Origin: Desulfuromonadales bacterium
GTDB taxonomy: Bacteria; Desulfobacterota; Desulfuromonadia; Geobacterales; Pseudopelobacteraceae
Length of the DNA stretch: 64,000 nucleotides
Assembly: GCA_016650295.1 (NCBI GenBank)
Contig: JAENWA010000063.1
Span: 1-64,000 of the forward strand
Direction of reading: 5' to 3'
Made by a program: the position numbers and the translations under genes
Shown: positions 10,259-18,505 of the stretch, piece after piece
Position numbering within the stretch: the first letter of the stretch is position 1
Layout of the letters: every line of letters starts with the position of its first letter
The notes under the pieces: generated by a model
Databases searched by the model: none
Seen by the model: only the letters and a program-made list of their open reading frames with translations
What the model was told of the DNA's origin: nothing

Positions 10259-11626
10259 ATGTCCGGAAAGATAACAGTGATCATGCTGGGATGCGCCTTG
10301 CTGGCAGCAACTGTTCAGGCCAAGGAGCATCCGGGAAAAGAGCAGATACTCAAGGAGGGCTATCAGGGACCAAAAACTTGTGAAACATGCCATCCCGGCA
10401 AGGCCAGGGAGTTTTTGGGAACGGTGCATTGGAAGCATGCCTCAAAGGTTGATCACGTCGATAACATTGACCCCAACGAAGAGTACGGCATGAAAAACCG
10501 TATCTATACGATGTGCAACGGTAGCGATATCGTCAACAACCTCAAGGAAGTGCCGCCGAACGCGCTCGGCAAGACCAAGTTTACCGGCTGCAATACCTGC
10601 CACCCGGGCGATCATAGCAGCGATGTCGGCAGTACCGGTCCCCAGGCGGAACAGGCGATAGATTGCCTGATATGCCATTCTTTCAAGTATGACTTCAGCA
10701 AGAGAAAAGCGGTCAAGAGTGAAGACGGCAAGGTTGTGATGACCCAGGATCGCAGCACCGAGGCAGCAGCCAACATCGGCCGGCCGACCATCAAGAATTG
10801 TATGGCCTGTCACGAGGCCGCCGGCGGCGGAGCCATGATCAAGCGTGGATTTTCCATGGCCCAGAAGGACGAGGTTCACGTAACCAAGGGCATCATCTGC
10901 GTAGACTGTCATCAGGTGAAAAACCACAGATTTCCCACCGGTCGCGATCCCAACAACTGGGCTAATGACGGTATCTATATGACCTGTGTCGGTGAATGCC
11001 ACAGCGTCACACCGCATAAGGATGCCGATTACAACAGGCATATCGCAAAGATTGCCTGCCAGACCTGCCATATCCCGAAGACCGGCGGCGCTTTCTCCAA
11101 AGACTTCACCAAGTGGGAGAAGCAATCCAACGGTTTTTACGAGCCTTCCACCTTGAAGCGCGAGGTGAATGAAACTGCACCCGTGTACGCCTGGTACAAC
11201 CTGACGGTCAGTAATACTCCGCACTTTATAGGTCCCAAGGGGAGCAGAACGGATGGAAAAAGCAAGATTTACCCGTTCAAGATTTTCCAGGGTAAAGCCT
11301 ATTTCAACAAGAAGGACGGCAAGTTGCTGTCAATGGATTTCGCGTCGCCGATTGCAACCGGAGATACTCTGGCGGGTGTCGCCTCTGCCGCCAGGATTCT
11401 CGGTATCAAGGAGTATGAACCGGTTCCGGGATGGCAGACAATCTACTTTGGAAGCAACCACCAGGTTGCACCCAAAAACAAGGCGTTGAGCTGTGCCAAC
11501 TGTCATGCGCTCAATGGCGTGCTTAATTTTAAAGAGCTGGGGTACAGCCCGAAGGAAGTTGAGAAGCTTACCAACCCTGAACTTTATTTTGAAAAGCTGC
11601 TCAAGCTGCAGCAGGAGAACGAATAG
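10259..11626 (+). CDS. octaheme c-type cytochrome, octaheme tetrathionate reductase (OTR)-like
   Basis: CETCH, CNTCH, CLICH, CMACH, CVDCH, CVGECH (CX3CH), CQTCH, CANCH; CMACHEAAGGGAMIKRG resembles OTR-family motif. Confidence 0.7.
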   Translation: MSGKITVIMLGCALLAATVQAKEHPGKEQILKEGYQGPKTCETCHPGKAREFLGTVHWKHASKVDHVDNIDPNEEYGMKNRIYTMCNGSDIVNNLKEVPPNALGKTKFTGCNTCHPGDHSSDVGSTGPQAEQAIDCLICHSFKYDFSKRKAVKSEDGKVVMTQDRSTEAAANIGRPTIKNCMACHEAAGGGAMIKRGFSMAQKDEVHVTKGIICVDCHQVKNHRFPTGRDPNNWANDGIYMTCVGECHSVTPHKDADYNRHIAKIACQTCHIPKTGGAFSKDFTKWEKQSNGFYEPSTLKREVNETAPVYAWYNLTVSNTPHFIGPKGSRTDGKSKIYPFKIFQGKAYFNKKDGKLLSMDFASPIATGDTLAGVASAARILGIKEYEPVPGWQTIYFGSNHQVAPKNKALSCANCHALNGVLNFKELGYSPKEVEKLTNPELYFEKLLKLQQENE

Positions 11627-11695
11627 TTTTCTGACTTCTCGTGAAGGGGCATGATTGTTTCACGCCCCAGGTTCTTTGCAACTCATTATTTCATC

Positions 11696-11795
11696 GTAGG
11701 TTGGGTTAGCTGCCTCATCGCGTAACCCAACAGCTTTGAATGTTGCCAGCTTGGTTATGTTGGGTTACGGCATACACCCGCCTAACCCAACCTAC
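11696..11795. repeat. MITE-like palindromic element
   Basis: terminal inverted repeats gtaggttgggtta / taacccaacctac with internal cgtaacccaac / gttgggttacg. Confidence 0.75.
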
Positions 11796-11863
11796 AAAAG
11801 CAACGAAAGAAATCCTTATCACAGATATCTTCTAACATCCCGGTCTTCCATAGGAGGTAAATC

Positions 11864-14062
11864 GTGTCGCCAAAATTCTCTCGAAGAACTTTTTTCAAGG
11901 TTTCAGGTGCAGCCACAGCGGGTTTGACCGTAGCTGCTACATTACCTAAAAAGTTCCTCTCCTGGGCCGAAGAGGCCGGCCAGAAAGATATGAAGCAGAT
12001 CCCCACCTTCTGCGAGCTCTGTTTCTGGAACTGCGGCTTGATCGCCAAGGTGGAAAACAACAAGGTCGTCAAGGTCGATGGAAACCCGCTCAGCCTGCGC
12101 GGCCGCGGTCGTCTCTGCGGCCGTGGCAATGCAGCACTGGGGGCGCTGTACGACCCGGACCGCCTCAAGTATCCGATGATCAATACCGGCAAGCGCGGGG
12201 AACCTGTCTGGAAGCGGGCCAGCTGGGATGAGGCACTGGGACTGATTGCAGAAAAGATGAATGTCATCAAGCAAAAGTACGGTGCGGAGTCCATGGCGCT
12301 GTTTTCGCATGGAACCGGTGGAGCTTTCTGGAAGCACCTGCTCAAGGCCTATGGCTGCAGCAACTATACCGCGCCCTCGTTTGCCCAGTGTCGCGGTCCT
12401 CGTGATATGGGGTTTTACCTGACCTACGGTTCGGATGTCGGTTCGCCTGAATACTATGATTTCAGCAAAAGCAAATACATAGTCCTGCTCGGCTCGCACC
12501 TGGGAGAGAATGCCCATAACAGCCAGGTGCAGGACATCATGAGCGGCCTGGCCGATGGCGCACGGTTGACAGTGGTAGATCCGCGCCTCTCCAATATTGC
12601 CTCCAAGGCCGACCACTGGCTGCCGATCAAGCCGGCCAGCGATCTGGCGCTGCTTCTGGCCTGGATCAGGATCATCATTGAGGAGGGGTTGTACGACAAG
12701 GAGTATATCGCGAAATACGCCTCCGGATTCGACGAACTGCGGGCAGCTGTGCAGCAGTATACCCCGGAGTGGGCCGAGTCCGAGACAACCATCGCGAGTG
12801 ATACCATCGTCAAGGTGGCCCGCGAGATGGGCAGGAATTCCCCGCATGTCTGTGTCGGCGCCGGTCGCTACGCCGTCTGGTATGGTGACGATACCCAGCG
12901 CAGCCGGGCCATTGCCATACTCAATGCCCTGCTCGGTTCCTGGGGGCGCGAAGGCGGTTATTTCTTTCCAGCCAAGGGTGGTGTGCCCGAATATCCCGGA
13001 CTGCCGGACTACCCGCCCCACGAAGAGGTACCCAAGCTGGATGACGCCTATCCGTTTGCCGCACTGCAGACGACGACCTCCATCAAGCAGGCCTCCATCA
13101 GCGGTAAGCCGCACCCGATCAAGGGGTGGTTCATCTACGGCTGCAACCTGATGAAGACCATGCCGGACAAGCAAGAGACCATCAAGGCCCTGCAGAACCT
13201 TGACCTGGTGGTCGCCATTGATGTACTGCCGGCCGAAATCATCGCTTGGGCTGATATCGTCCTGCCGGAGTGTACCTACATGGAGCGCTACGATAATATC
13301 AACGTGGGCAAATTCAAGGATCTGGAGATATCCCTGCGTCAGCCGACGGTTGAACCGCTCTGGGAGTCCAGGCCGTCCTGGTGGATGACCAGGGAACTGG
13401 GTAACAAGCTTGGCCTGGCGGCCTACTTTCCCTGGAAGGATGGCGAGGAGTACCTGGCCAAACGCTGCGAGTCGGGTGGCATTGACTTTGCCGAACTCAA
13501 GAAAAAGGGTGTCCTTGTCAAGACCGACACGTCGTCCCCCTACATCACCGCCGATAGCCAACCCGAGTTCGGGACCCCTTCCGGCAAGATCGAGCTGTAT
13601 TCAAAGCAGCTGGAGGAGAAGGGTTTTGATCCCGTGCCAAAATACACCCGCCATCCCCAGCCGCCGGCCGGCTACTTCCGCCTGCTGTTCGGGCGGTCGT
13701 CCCTGCATACCTTCTCCCGGACCACCAACAACTTCATGTTGACCGACCTGCAGAAGGAAAACGCGCTCTGGATGAATGCAAAAAAAGGGAAAGAACTGGG
13801 ACTGACAAACGGGGAATATGTCTCGCTGATCAACCAGGACGGGGTCGCGGCGCCCGGCCGGATCAAGGTCAAGCTGACCCAGCGTATGCGCGATGATGCC
13901 GTCTACATGTACCACGGCTTCGGCGTTCATGCCAAAGGGATGACCCGCGCCAATAACCAGGGGATAGCCGATGATGACCTGATCTCGAAATATGTCATTG
14001 ACCCGATCATGGGCGGCACCGCCATGCGCGGAAATTTTGTCAAGATTGTGAAGGGGGCCTGA
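11864..14062 (+). CDS. molybdopterin-dependent oxidoreductase catalytic subunit (Psr/Phs/Srr-like CISM, TAT-exported)
   Basis: GTG start, SRRTFFKVSG twin-arginine motif, CELCFWNCG + CGRGN 4Fe-4S motif, molybdopterin-binding C-terminus. Confidence 0.9.
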   Translation: MSPKFSRRTFFKVSGAATAGLTVAATLPKKFLSWAEEAGQKDMKQIPTFCELCFWNCGLIAKVENNKVVKVDGNPLSLRGRGRLCGRGNAALGALYDPDRLKYPMINTGKRGEPVWKRASWDEALGLIAEKMNVIKQKYGAESMALFSHGTGGAFWKHLLKAYGCSNYTAPSFAQCRGPRDMGFYLTYGSDVGSPEYYDFSKSKYIVLLGSHLGENAHNSQVQDIMSGLADGARLTVVDPRLSNIASKADHWLPIKPASDLALLLAWIRIIIEEGLYDKEYIAKYASGFDELRAAVQQYTPEWAESETTIASDTIVKVAREMGRNSPHVCVGAGRYAVWYGDDTQRSRAIAILNALLGSWGREGGYFFPAKGGVPEYPGLPDYPPHEEVPKLDDAYPFAALQTTTSIKQASISGKPHPIKGWFIYGCNLMKTMPDKQETIKALQNLDLVVAIDVLPAEIIAWADIVLPECTYMERYDNINVGKFKDLEISLRQPTVEPLWESRPSWWMTRELGNKLGLAAYFPWKDGEEYLAKRCESGGIDFAELKKKGVLVKTDTSSPYITADSQPEFGTPSGKIELYSKQLEEKGFDPVPKYTRHPQPPAGYFRLLFGRSSLHTFSRTTNNFMLTDLQKENALWMNAKKGKELGLTNGEYVSLINQDGVAAPGRIKVKLTQRMRDDAVYMYHGFGVHAKGMTRANNQGIADDDLISKYVIDPIMGGTAMRGNFVKIVKGA

Positions 14063-14063
14063 T

Positions 14064-15221
14064 ATGCAGCTATTCGGAGTTCTCATTCCCGAAAAGAAAC
14101 AGCTTCTCGCCACGGCGACGGATGTGGTCAAGGGAAGAGCCGGCCTGTCACTGTATGCATCCCTGTTCGGCCTGGCGATCGGATTCTACGCCATCGCCGC
14201 CATCTTCATCCAGGGGCACGCCCATACCATCAACACCTCCAACCTGGTCCCCTGGGGGCTGCAGATATCCACCTATGTCTATTTTGCGCTGCTCAGCACC
14301 GGCTGCACCTTTGTCAATTTCTTCGGCCACGTCTTCTTTGAAAAGCAGTACCGGCCCTTTGCCTCGCGGATCATCTTTGTCGGCATTATTACTGCCGTGG
14401 CGGCCTTCTTCTCCCTGGCAACCGAGATGGGGCACATCGAGCGGATGTACAACTTTCTGCTGTATCCAAACCCCAAGTCTCCCATGTTCTGGATGGCCAT
14501 CTGGTATACCTGTTACCTGATCGCCATCACCTGGGAATACATCAATATCCAGACCAACCGGCATTCCAACCGGGTCATGTGGGGGGCGTTTTTTGTCGCA
14601 ATCTTTACTCACAGTACCCTGGGAAGCCTGCTGGGGTCGGTCAGTTCGCGTGTCTACTACTACAGCGCGCTGATGCCGATCTACTTCCTGTTTATCGCCT
14701 TCCTGACCGGCTGTTCACTTACGACCATCATTGCTGCCATGACGGTCAAACAGCAGAAACTGAATGAGAACTACCATCTGCATCCGTTTGTGACACTGCT
14801 CAAGATCGGATTGGGGCTGGCGCTCCTGATCACCTTCTGGCGCACCATGATCGGCCTTTCCGCTCACCTGGAGGGTTCCGAGGTGTTCTCGCTGACGCTG
14901 ATCAATAGCGTGCTGTTCGGAATCGTGGTGGTCATCATCATCCCCTACATCCTGCTCAAAATCGGCACAAGCGCCAACTGGCTGATCTTTGTGGGGCTCT
15001 TCATCATGGGCACCCAGCTCAAGGCCCGTAACGACCTGGTGATCGGCGCCTTCAAGATCCCGCTGTTCCGGGTCTACGACATGCCCGAGGTGGTGCACTA
15101 CGCACCTTCGATGTACGAGTACCTGGTGGTGGTAGCGTCGGCCTCGCTCGTGACGGTGATGTACATTGTTTTTGAACGTTCCGGCGTTTTTGAGGCCCGC
15201 GCCATCAAGGAGGACCACTGA
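14064..15221 (+). CDS. NrfD/PsrC family membrane subunit
   Basis: multi-TM 385 aa protein between catalytic and Fe-S subunits. Confidence 0.85.
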   Translation: MQLFGVLIPEKKQLLATATDVVKGRAGLSLYASLFGLAIGFYAIAAIFIQGHAHTINTSNLVPWGLQISTYVYFALLSTGCTFVNFFGHVFFEKQYRPFASRIIFVGIITAVAAFFSLATEMGHIERMYNFLLYPNPKSPMFWMAIWYTCYLIAITWEYINIQTNRHSNRVMWGAFFVAIFTHSTLGSLLGSVSSRVYYYSALMPIYFLFIAFLTGCSLTTIIAAMTVKQQKLNENYHLHPFVTLLKIGLGLALLITFWRTMIGLSAHLEGSEVFSLTLINSVLFGIVVVIIIPYILLKIGTSANWLIFVGLFIMGTQLKARNDLVIGAFKIPLFRVYDMPEVVHYAPSMYEYLVVVASASLVTVMYIVFERSGVFEARAIKEDH

Positions 15222-15223
15222 CC

Positions 15224-15940
15224 ATGGAACAGTTTGACGGTAAGGATATTCTGGATATCATGCACGTAGATTTGCAGCGGGCATTGAAAAAACCCCGCAA
15301 GGAGCGGCGCTGGGCCATGGCCATCGACCTGAAGAAGTGCATCGGCTGCCACGCCTGCACCACCGGCTGCATGTCCGAGAACCTGACTCCGCCCGAGATT
15401 CATTATCGCCCGGTCAAGGAAGAGGAGATCGGTGAGTTTCCCAACACCGGTATGCGTTTTCTGCCGCGTCCCTGCATGCAGTGTGATTCACCGACCTGCA
15501 CGCCGGTCTGCCCGGTGACAGCCACCTACAAGCGGGATGACGGCATCGTGGTCATCGATTACGAAAAGTGCATCGGCTGCCGCTATTGCCTGGTGGCCTG
15601 CCCCTACGGCGCCCGCTCGGCCGATATGGGGCATTATTTCACCGGCGATTTTCACGGCAAGACCTACGAGGTGGAGAACTCCGGCGAGTACGGCAAGTCC
15701 TACAAACGCAAGAGCCACTGGCATTCGCCCATCGGCAATGCCCGCAAATGTCATTTCTGCATCCATCGCATAGAAAAGGGTGAACTGACCCGCTGTACCA
15801 CCACCTGCCTGGGGAGTGCGACCTTTTTTGGCGATATCAACGATCCGCAGGCCTTGATCACCAGACTGATCTCCAGGCCAAACGTGTTCAGGTATAAGGA
15901 GGAGTTGGGGACGAAACCGATGGTATACTATATCTCGTAG
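15224..15940 (+). CDS. 4Fe-4S dicluster electron-transfer subunit (PsrB/PhsB-like)
   Basis: CIGCHACTTGC, CMQCDSPTCTPVCP, CIGCRYCLVACPYG, CHFCIHRIEKGELTRCTTTC. Confidence 0.9.
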   Translation: MEQFDGKDILDIMHVDLQRALKKPRKERRWAMAIDLKKCIGCHACTTGCMSENLTPPEIHYRPVKEEEIGEFPNTGMRFLPRPCMQCDSPTCTPVCPVTATYKRDDGIVVIDYEKCIGCRYCLVACPYGARSADMGHYFTGDFHGKTYEVENSGEYGKSYKRKSHWHSPIGNARKCHFCIHRIEKGELTRCTTTCLGSATFFGDINDPQALITRLISRPNVFRYKEELGTKPMVYYIS

Positions 15941-15965
15941 TCGGAAATTGTTTTGGGGAGGGATC

Positions 15966-16310
15966 ATGAGATTGAAATTAATCCTGATAGCGACAATGTT
16001 ACTTGTATCAGTTTGCGGGATTGCCTACGGGGCCTCCATGCAGGATATCATCTACCAGGGTGACACGGCTTCCGACGCGGCGATATTCCATGGAGATCAG
16101 CACCTGAAGAGAGGCTTGAAATGTAATGATTGCCATAACAAGGAGATGTTTCCCGAAAAGAAAAAAGGGGCAACTGTCATAACCATGAAGGACATCCAGC
16201 AGGGTAGACTCTGTGGAAAATGCCATAACGGGAAGATCGCGTTCGGCATTGATCATCACTGCGACAGATGCCACCCCAGAAAAGGGCCTGACACGATTAT
16301 TTATGACTGA
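15966..16310 (+). CDS. triheme c-type cytochrome (c3/c7-like)
   Basis: signal peptide; CNDCH, CGKCH, CDRCH. Confidence 0.85.
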   Translation: MRLKLILIATMLLVSVCGIAYGASMQDIIYQGDTASDAAIFHGDQHLKRGLKCNDCHNKEMFPEKKKGATVITMKDIQQGRLCGKCHNGKIAFGIDHHCDRCHPRKGPDTIIYD

Positions 16311-16414
16311 CCTTGACCAATTGAACCTATGGAATATTTCAGGTAAATCTTCTGATAACTGAACACATGCTTACGCCGGTTCGCCGGACACACACCACAA
16401 TAAGGAGAGAAGAC

Positions 16415-16651
16415 ATGAAGAAACTCGCAGTTATGATGGTTGCCGCCCTGATGGCCCTTAGCTTCGTAACGGTTGTACTGGCCGAAGAAAAGAAGGAAGA
16501 GAAACCAGTTGCTGAAAAAGCAGCAAAGAAGGATGTCAAGAAGGACAAAAAAGACTCCAAGAAAGTCGTAAAAAAGGACTCTAAAAAAGATGCCAAGAAG
16601 GAAGATGCCAAGCCGGCGGTCAAAGGGAAAAAGGAAGTTTCCGGCTGCTAG
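16415..16651 (+). CDS. lysine-rich secreted small protein with C-terminal Gly-Cys
   Basis: signal peptide + KKDVKKDKKDSKKVVKKDSKKDAKKEDAK...SGC; RBS upstream. Confidence 0.6.
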   Translation: MKKLAVMMVAALMALSFVTVVLAEEKKEEKPVAEKAAKKDVKKDKKDSKKVVKKDSKKDAKKEDAKPAVKGKKEVSGC

Positions 16652-16723
16652 GCACGTAGTATGGAGCAATAGTGGGCACGGGATTCTCGTGCCCCCTGTT
16701 TAGGGCTGAGAGGAGGAAACGTT

Positions 16724-18469
16724 GTGACCAGTGTCGCCATAGTTTTCAGTCTGCTGTTTATTGCGGTAACAGCCGTCCAGGCCGCAAACGGTTGTCGTGA
16801 TTGCCACGAAAACCAATCAAAAATGAATGCCCTGGGTTACGGGCATTTCAGCGTGATTCAAAAGGAGGTGGAGGCACAGAGTCACATGCCGGCCACCTGC
16901 AATGAATGTCATCTTGGTAACCCGGCTGAAAGCGACAAAGCTGCCGCCCACAAAGGTTTGGCGCGGCTGCTGGTCGTTTCCAAAAAGGGATTGACGGCAT
17001 TTACGTCGGCTCGCGCCTATCCTCTGAAGTACGGGACGAATCAGGTGAATCGGATCTATACGGTTGTGAACAAAGACAGGAAAACGGTTAAGGATTCCTC
17101 TGTCGCAGCCATTTCGTGGCACGACAAGAGCAGCGATACCTTGAGTCAGGATTTCAACGTCATGAAAAAGACCTGTGGCGCCTGCCATGAAAAGGAGTTT
17201 GAAGAGTTCTCCCGAAGCACCATGGCAACCAACGGCAAGCAGAGCCAATACAAGGGATGGACCGACAAGAAGCGCGGTCCCCATAACTGCGGCCCCTGGT
17301 TCGATGGCAACTTTGAGACCATGCAGCAAAACACGGCACTACCCATGTCACCCGAGAGCCACCGGATCAACCAGAAGGTCTGCAACACCTGCCATGTGGG
17401 CTGTCTGGATTGCCATTTCAACCCGCAAAAGAATAATACTGCCGACCGGTCCAAAGGGGCCCACAGCTTTACAAAGACCCCGCCATCCGAGAGTTGCTAT
17501 GGCAATGGCCGGGCATCCATCTGCCATGCCGGGCCTGAAGATCGCCGTCGCGGAGCAGGATATTTTGGCGGTTCCTTCTCGTTCCCCGAAGGCAATGCGC
17601 CCGACGTACATCTGAAGGCCAAAGTCGGCTGTCTTGATTGTCATGAAAGTTCGAAAAGCAACCCGGTGATCGGGCACGCCATGGTCAAGCGTCAAGCCCG
17701 GGATTCATGTCAACGTTGTCATGCGGAAGCGGTCAGGAGTCATGCGACATCACGGCACAGGAACCATTCCTGCGAAGCCTGCCATATCCGGAATGTGGCC
17801 GGGTACCAAGGCACTTATTGGGGACCGGGCACTATAGCTGGTGCCGCAACCCCCTATTTCAAGTTTAAAGCCTATTACGGCTTCATGTCGGAACCGATCC
17901 TGATCAGGGATCAAAAAGGGCGCTGGATTCCGGTCAAACCCTTTCCCATGGCAGCCATGAACCAGAAGGCCTCTCCTTATGAGCCGGGGCTCCATTGGCG
18001 CTACCCGGCCGGTCTGCCGGACCTGCAACGAACCGACGACGCCTGGGCGTATGCAGGGCTTTTTGGCGGCATGCCGGAGAACAACAAAGCCATGCTCTGG
18101 ATCCAGATGGACAAGCTGTCGCATAAACTGGGCAAAAGCCGTTCGTGCGACTCGTGCCACGCCTCCCCTGAAGGCACCCAGCTACAGAAGGTCAGCTGGG
18201 AATACAGCGATCCGGGCGCTTTCCCATTCAACGGCAGCCACGAGGTGTTTGCCAATAATAGCGGCCTGTTTATCAGAAAGATGCAATCGGAGAAGATCGA
18301 ACTGGAGCCGGGCTATGCCCTCTCGGCGCTGGCCCCCTGGGTATATCTGAAAGACAAATGGCAGGTGCGGGGAGACTTCTCACTGCCTCCTCTTGCGGAC
18401 CGGAAAGCTTATGAGTCGGTACGGAAAGCCCCTGACTCTGCGCAAAAGTCGGGCATCATCCATCGCTGA
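16724..18469 (+). CDS. multiheme c-type cytochrome (9 CxxCH + one possible CX8CH); ExtM/ExtN-type candidate
   Basis: CRDCH, CNECH, CGACH, CNTCH, CLDCH x2, CQRCH, CEACH, CDSCH; GTG start. Confidence 0.8.
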   Translation: MTSVAIVFSLLFIAVTAVQAANGCRDCHENQSKMNALGYGHFSVIQKEVEAQSHMPATCNECHLGNPAESDKAAAHKGLARLLVVSKKGLTAFTSARAYPLKYGTNQVNRIYTVVNKDRKTVKDSSVAAISWHDKSSDTLSQDFNVMKKTCGACHEKEFEEFSRSTMATNGKQSQYKGWTDKKRGPHNCGPWFDGNFETMQQNTALPMSPESHRINQKVCNTCHVGCLDCHFNPQKNNTADRSKGAHSFTKTPPSESCYGNGRASICHAGPEDRRRGAGYFGGSFSFPEGNAPDVHLKAKVGCLDCHESSKSNPVIGHAMVKRQARDSCQRCHAEAVRSHATSRHRNHSCEACHIRNVAGYQGTYWGPGTIAGAATPYFKFKAYYGFMSEPILIRDQKGRWIPVKPFPMAAMNQKASPYEPGLHWRYPAGLPDLQRTDDAWAYAGLFGGMPENNKAMLWIQMDKLSHKLGKSRSCDSCHASPEGTQLQKVSWEYSDPGAFPFNGSHEVFANNSGLFIRKMQSEKIELEPGYALSALAPWVYLKDKWQVRGDFSLPPLADRKAYESVRKAPDSAQKSGIIHR

Positions 18470-18505
18470 TCGGTGCCCAGGCCAGGACTATTTCGCTGGA
18501 GACGT

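Noticed and set aside
11942-13561. 539 aa minus-strand ORF opposite the molybdoenzyme gene
   Set aside because: Shadow ORF from high GC third-position bias; the sense strand encodes an unambiguous molybdopterin enzyme
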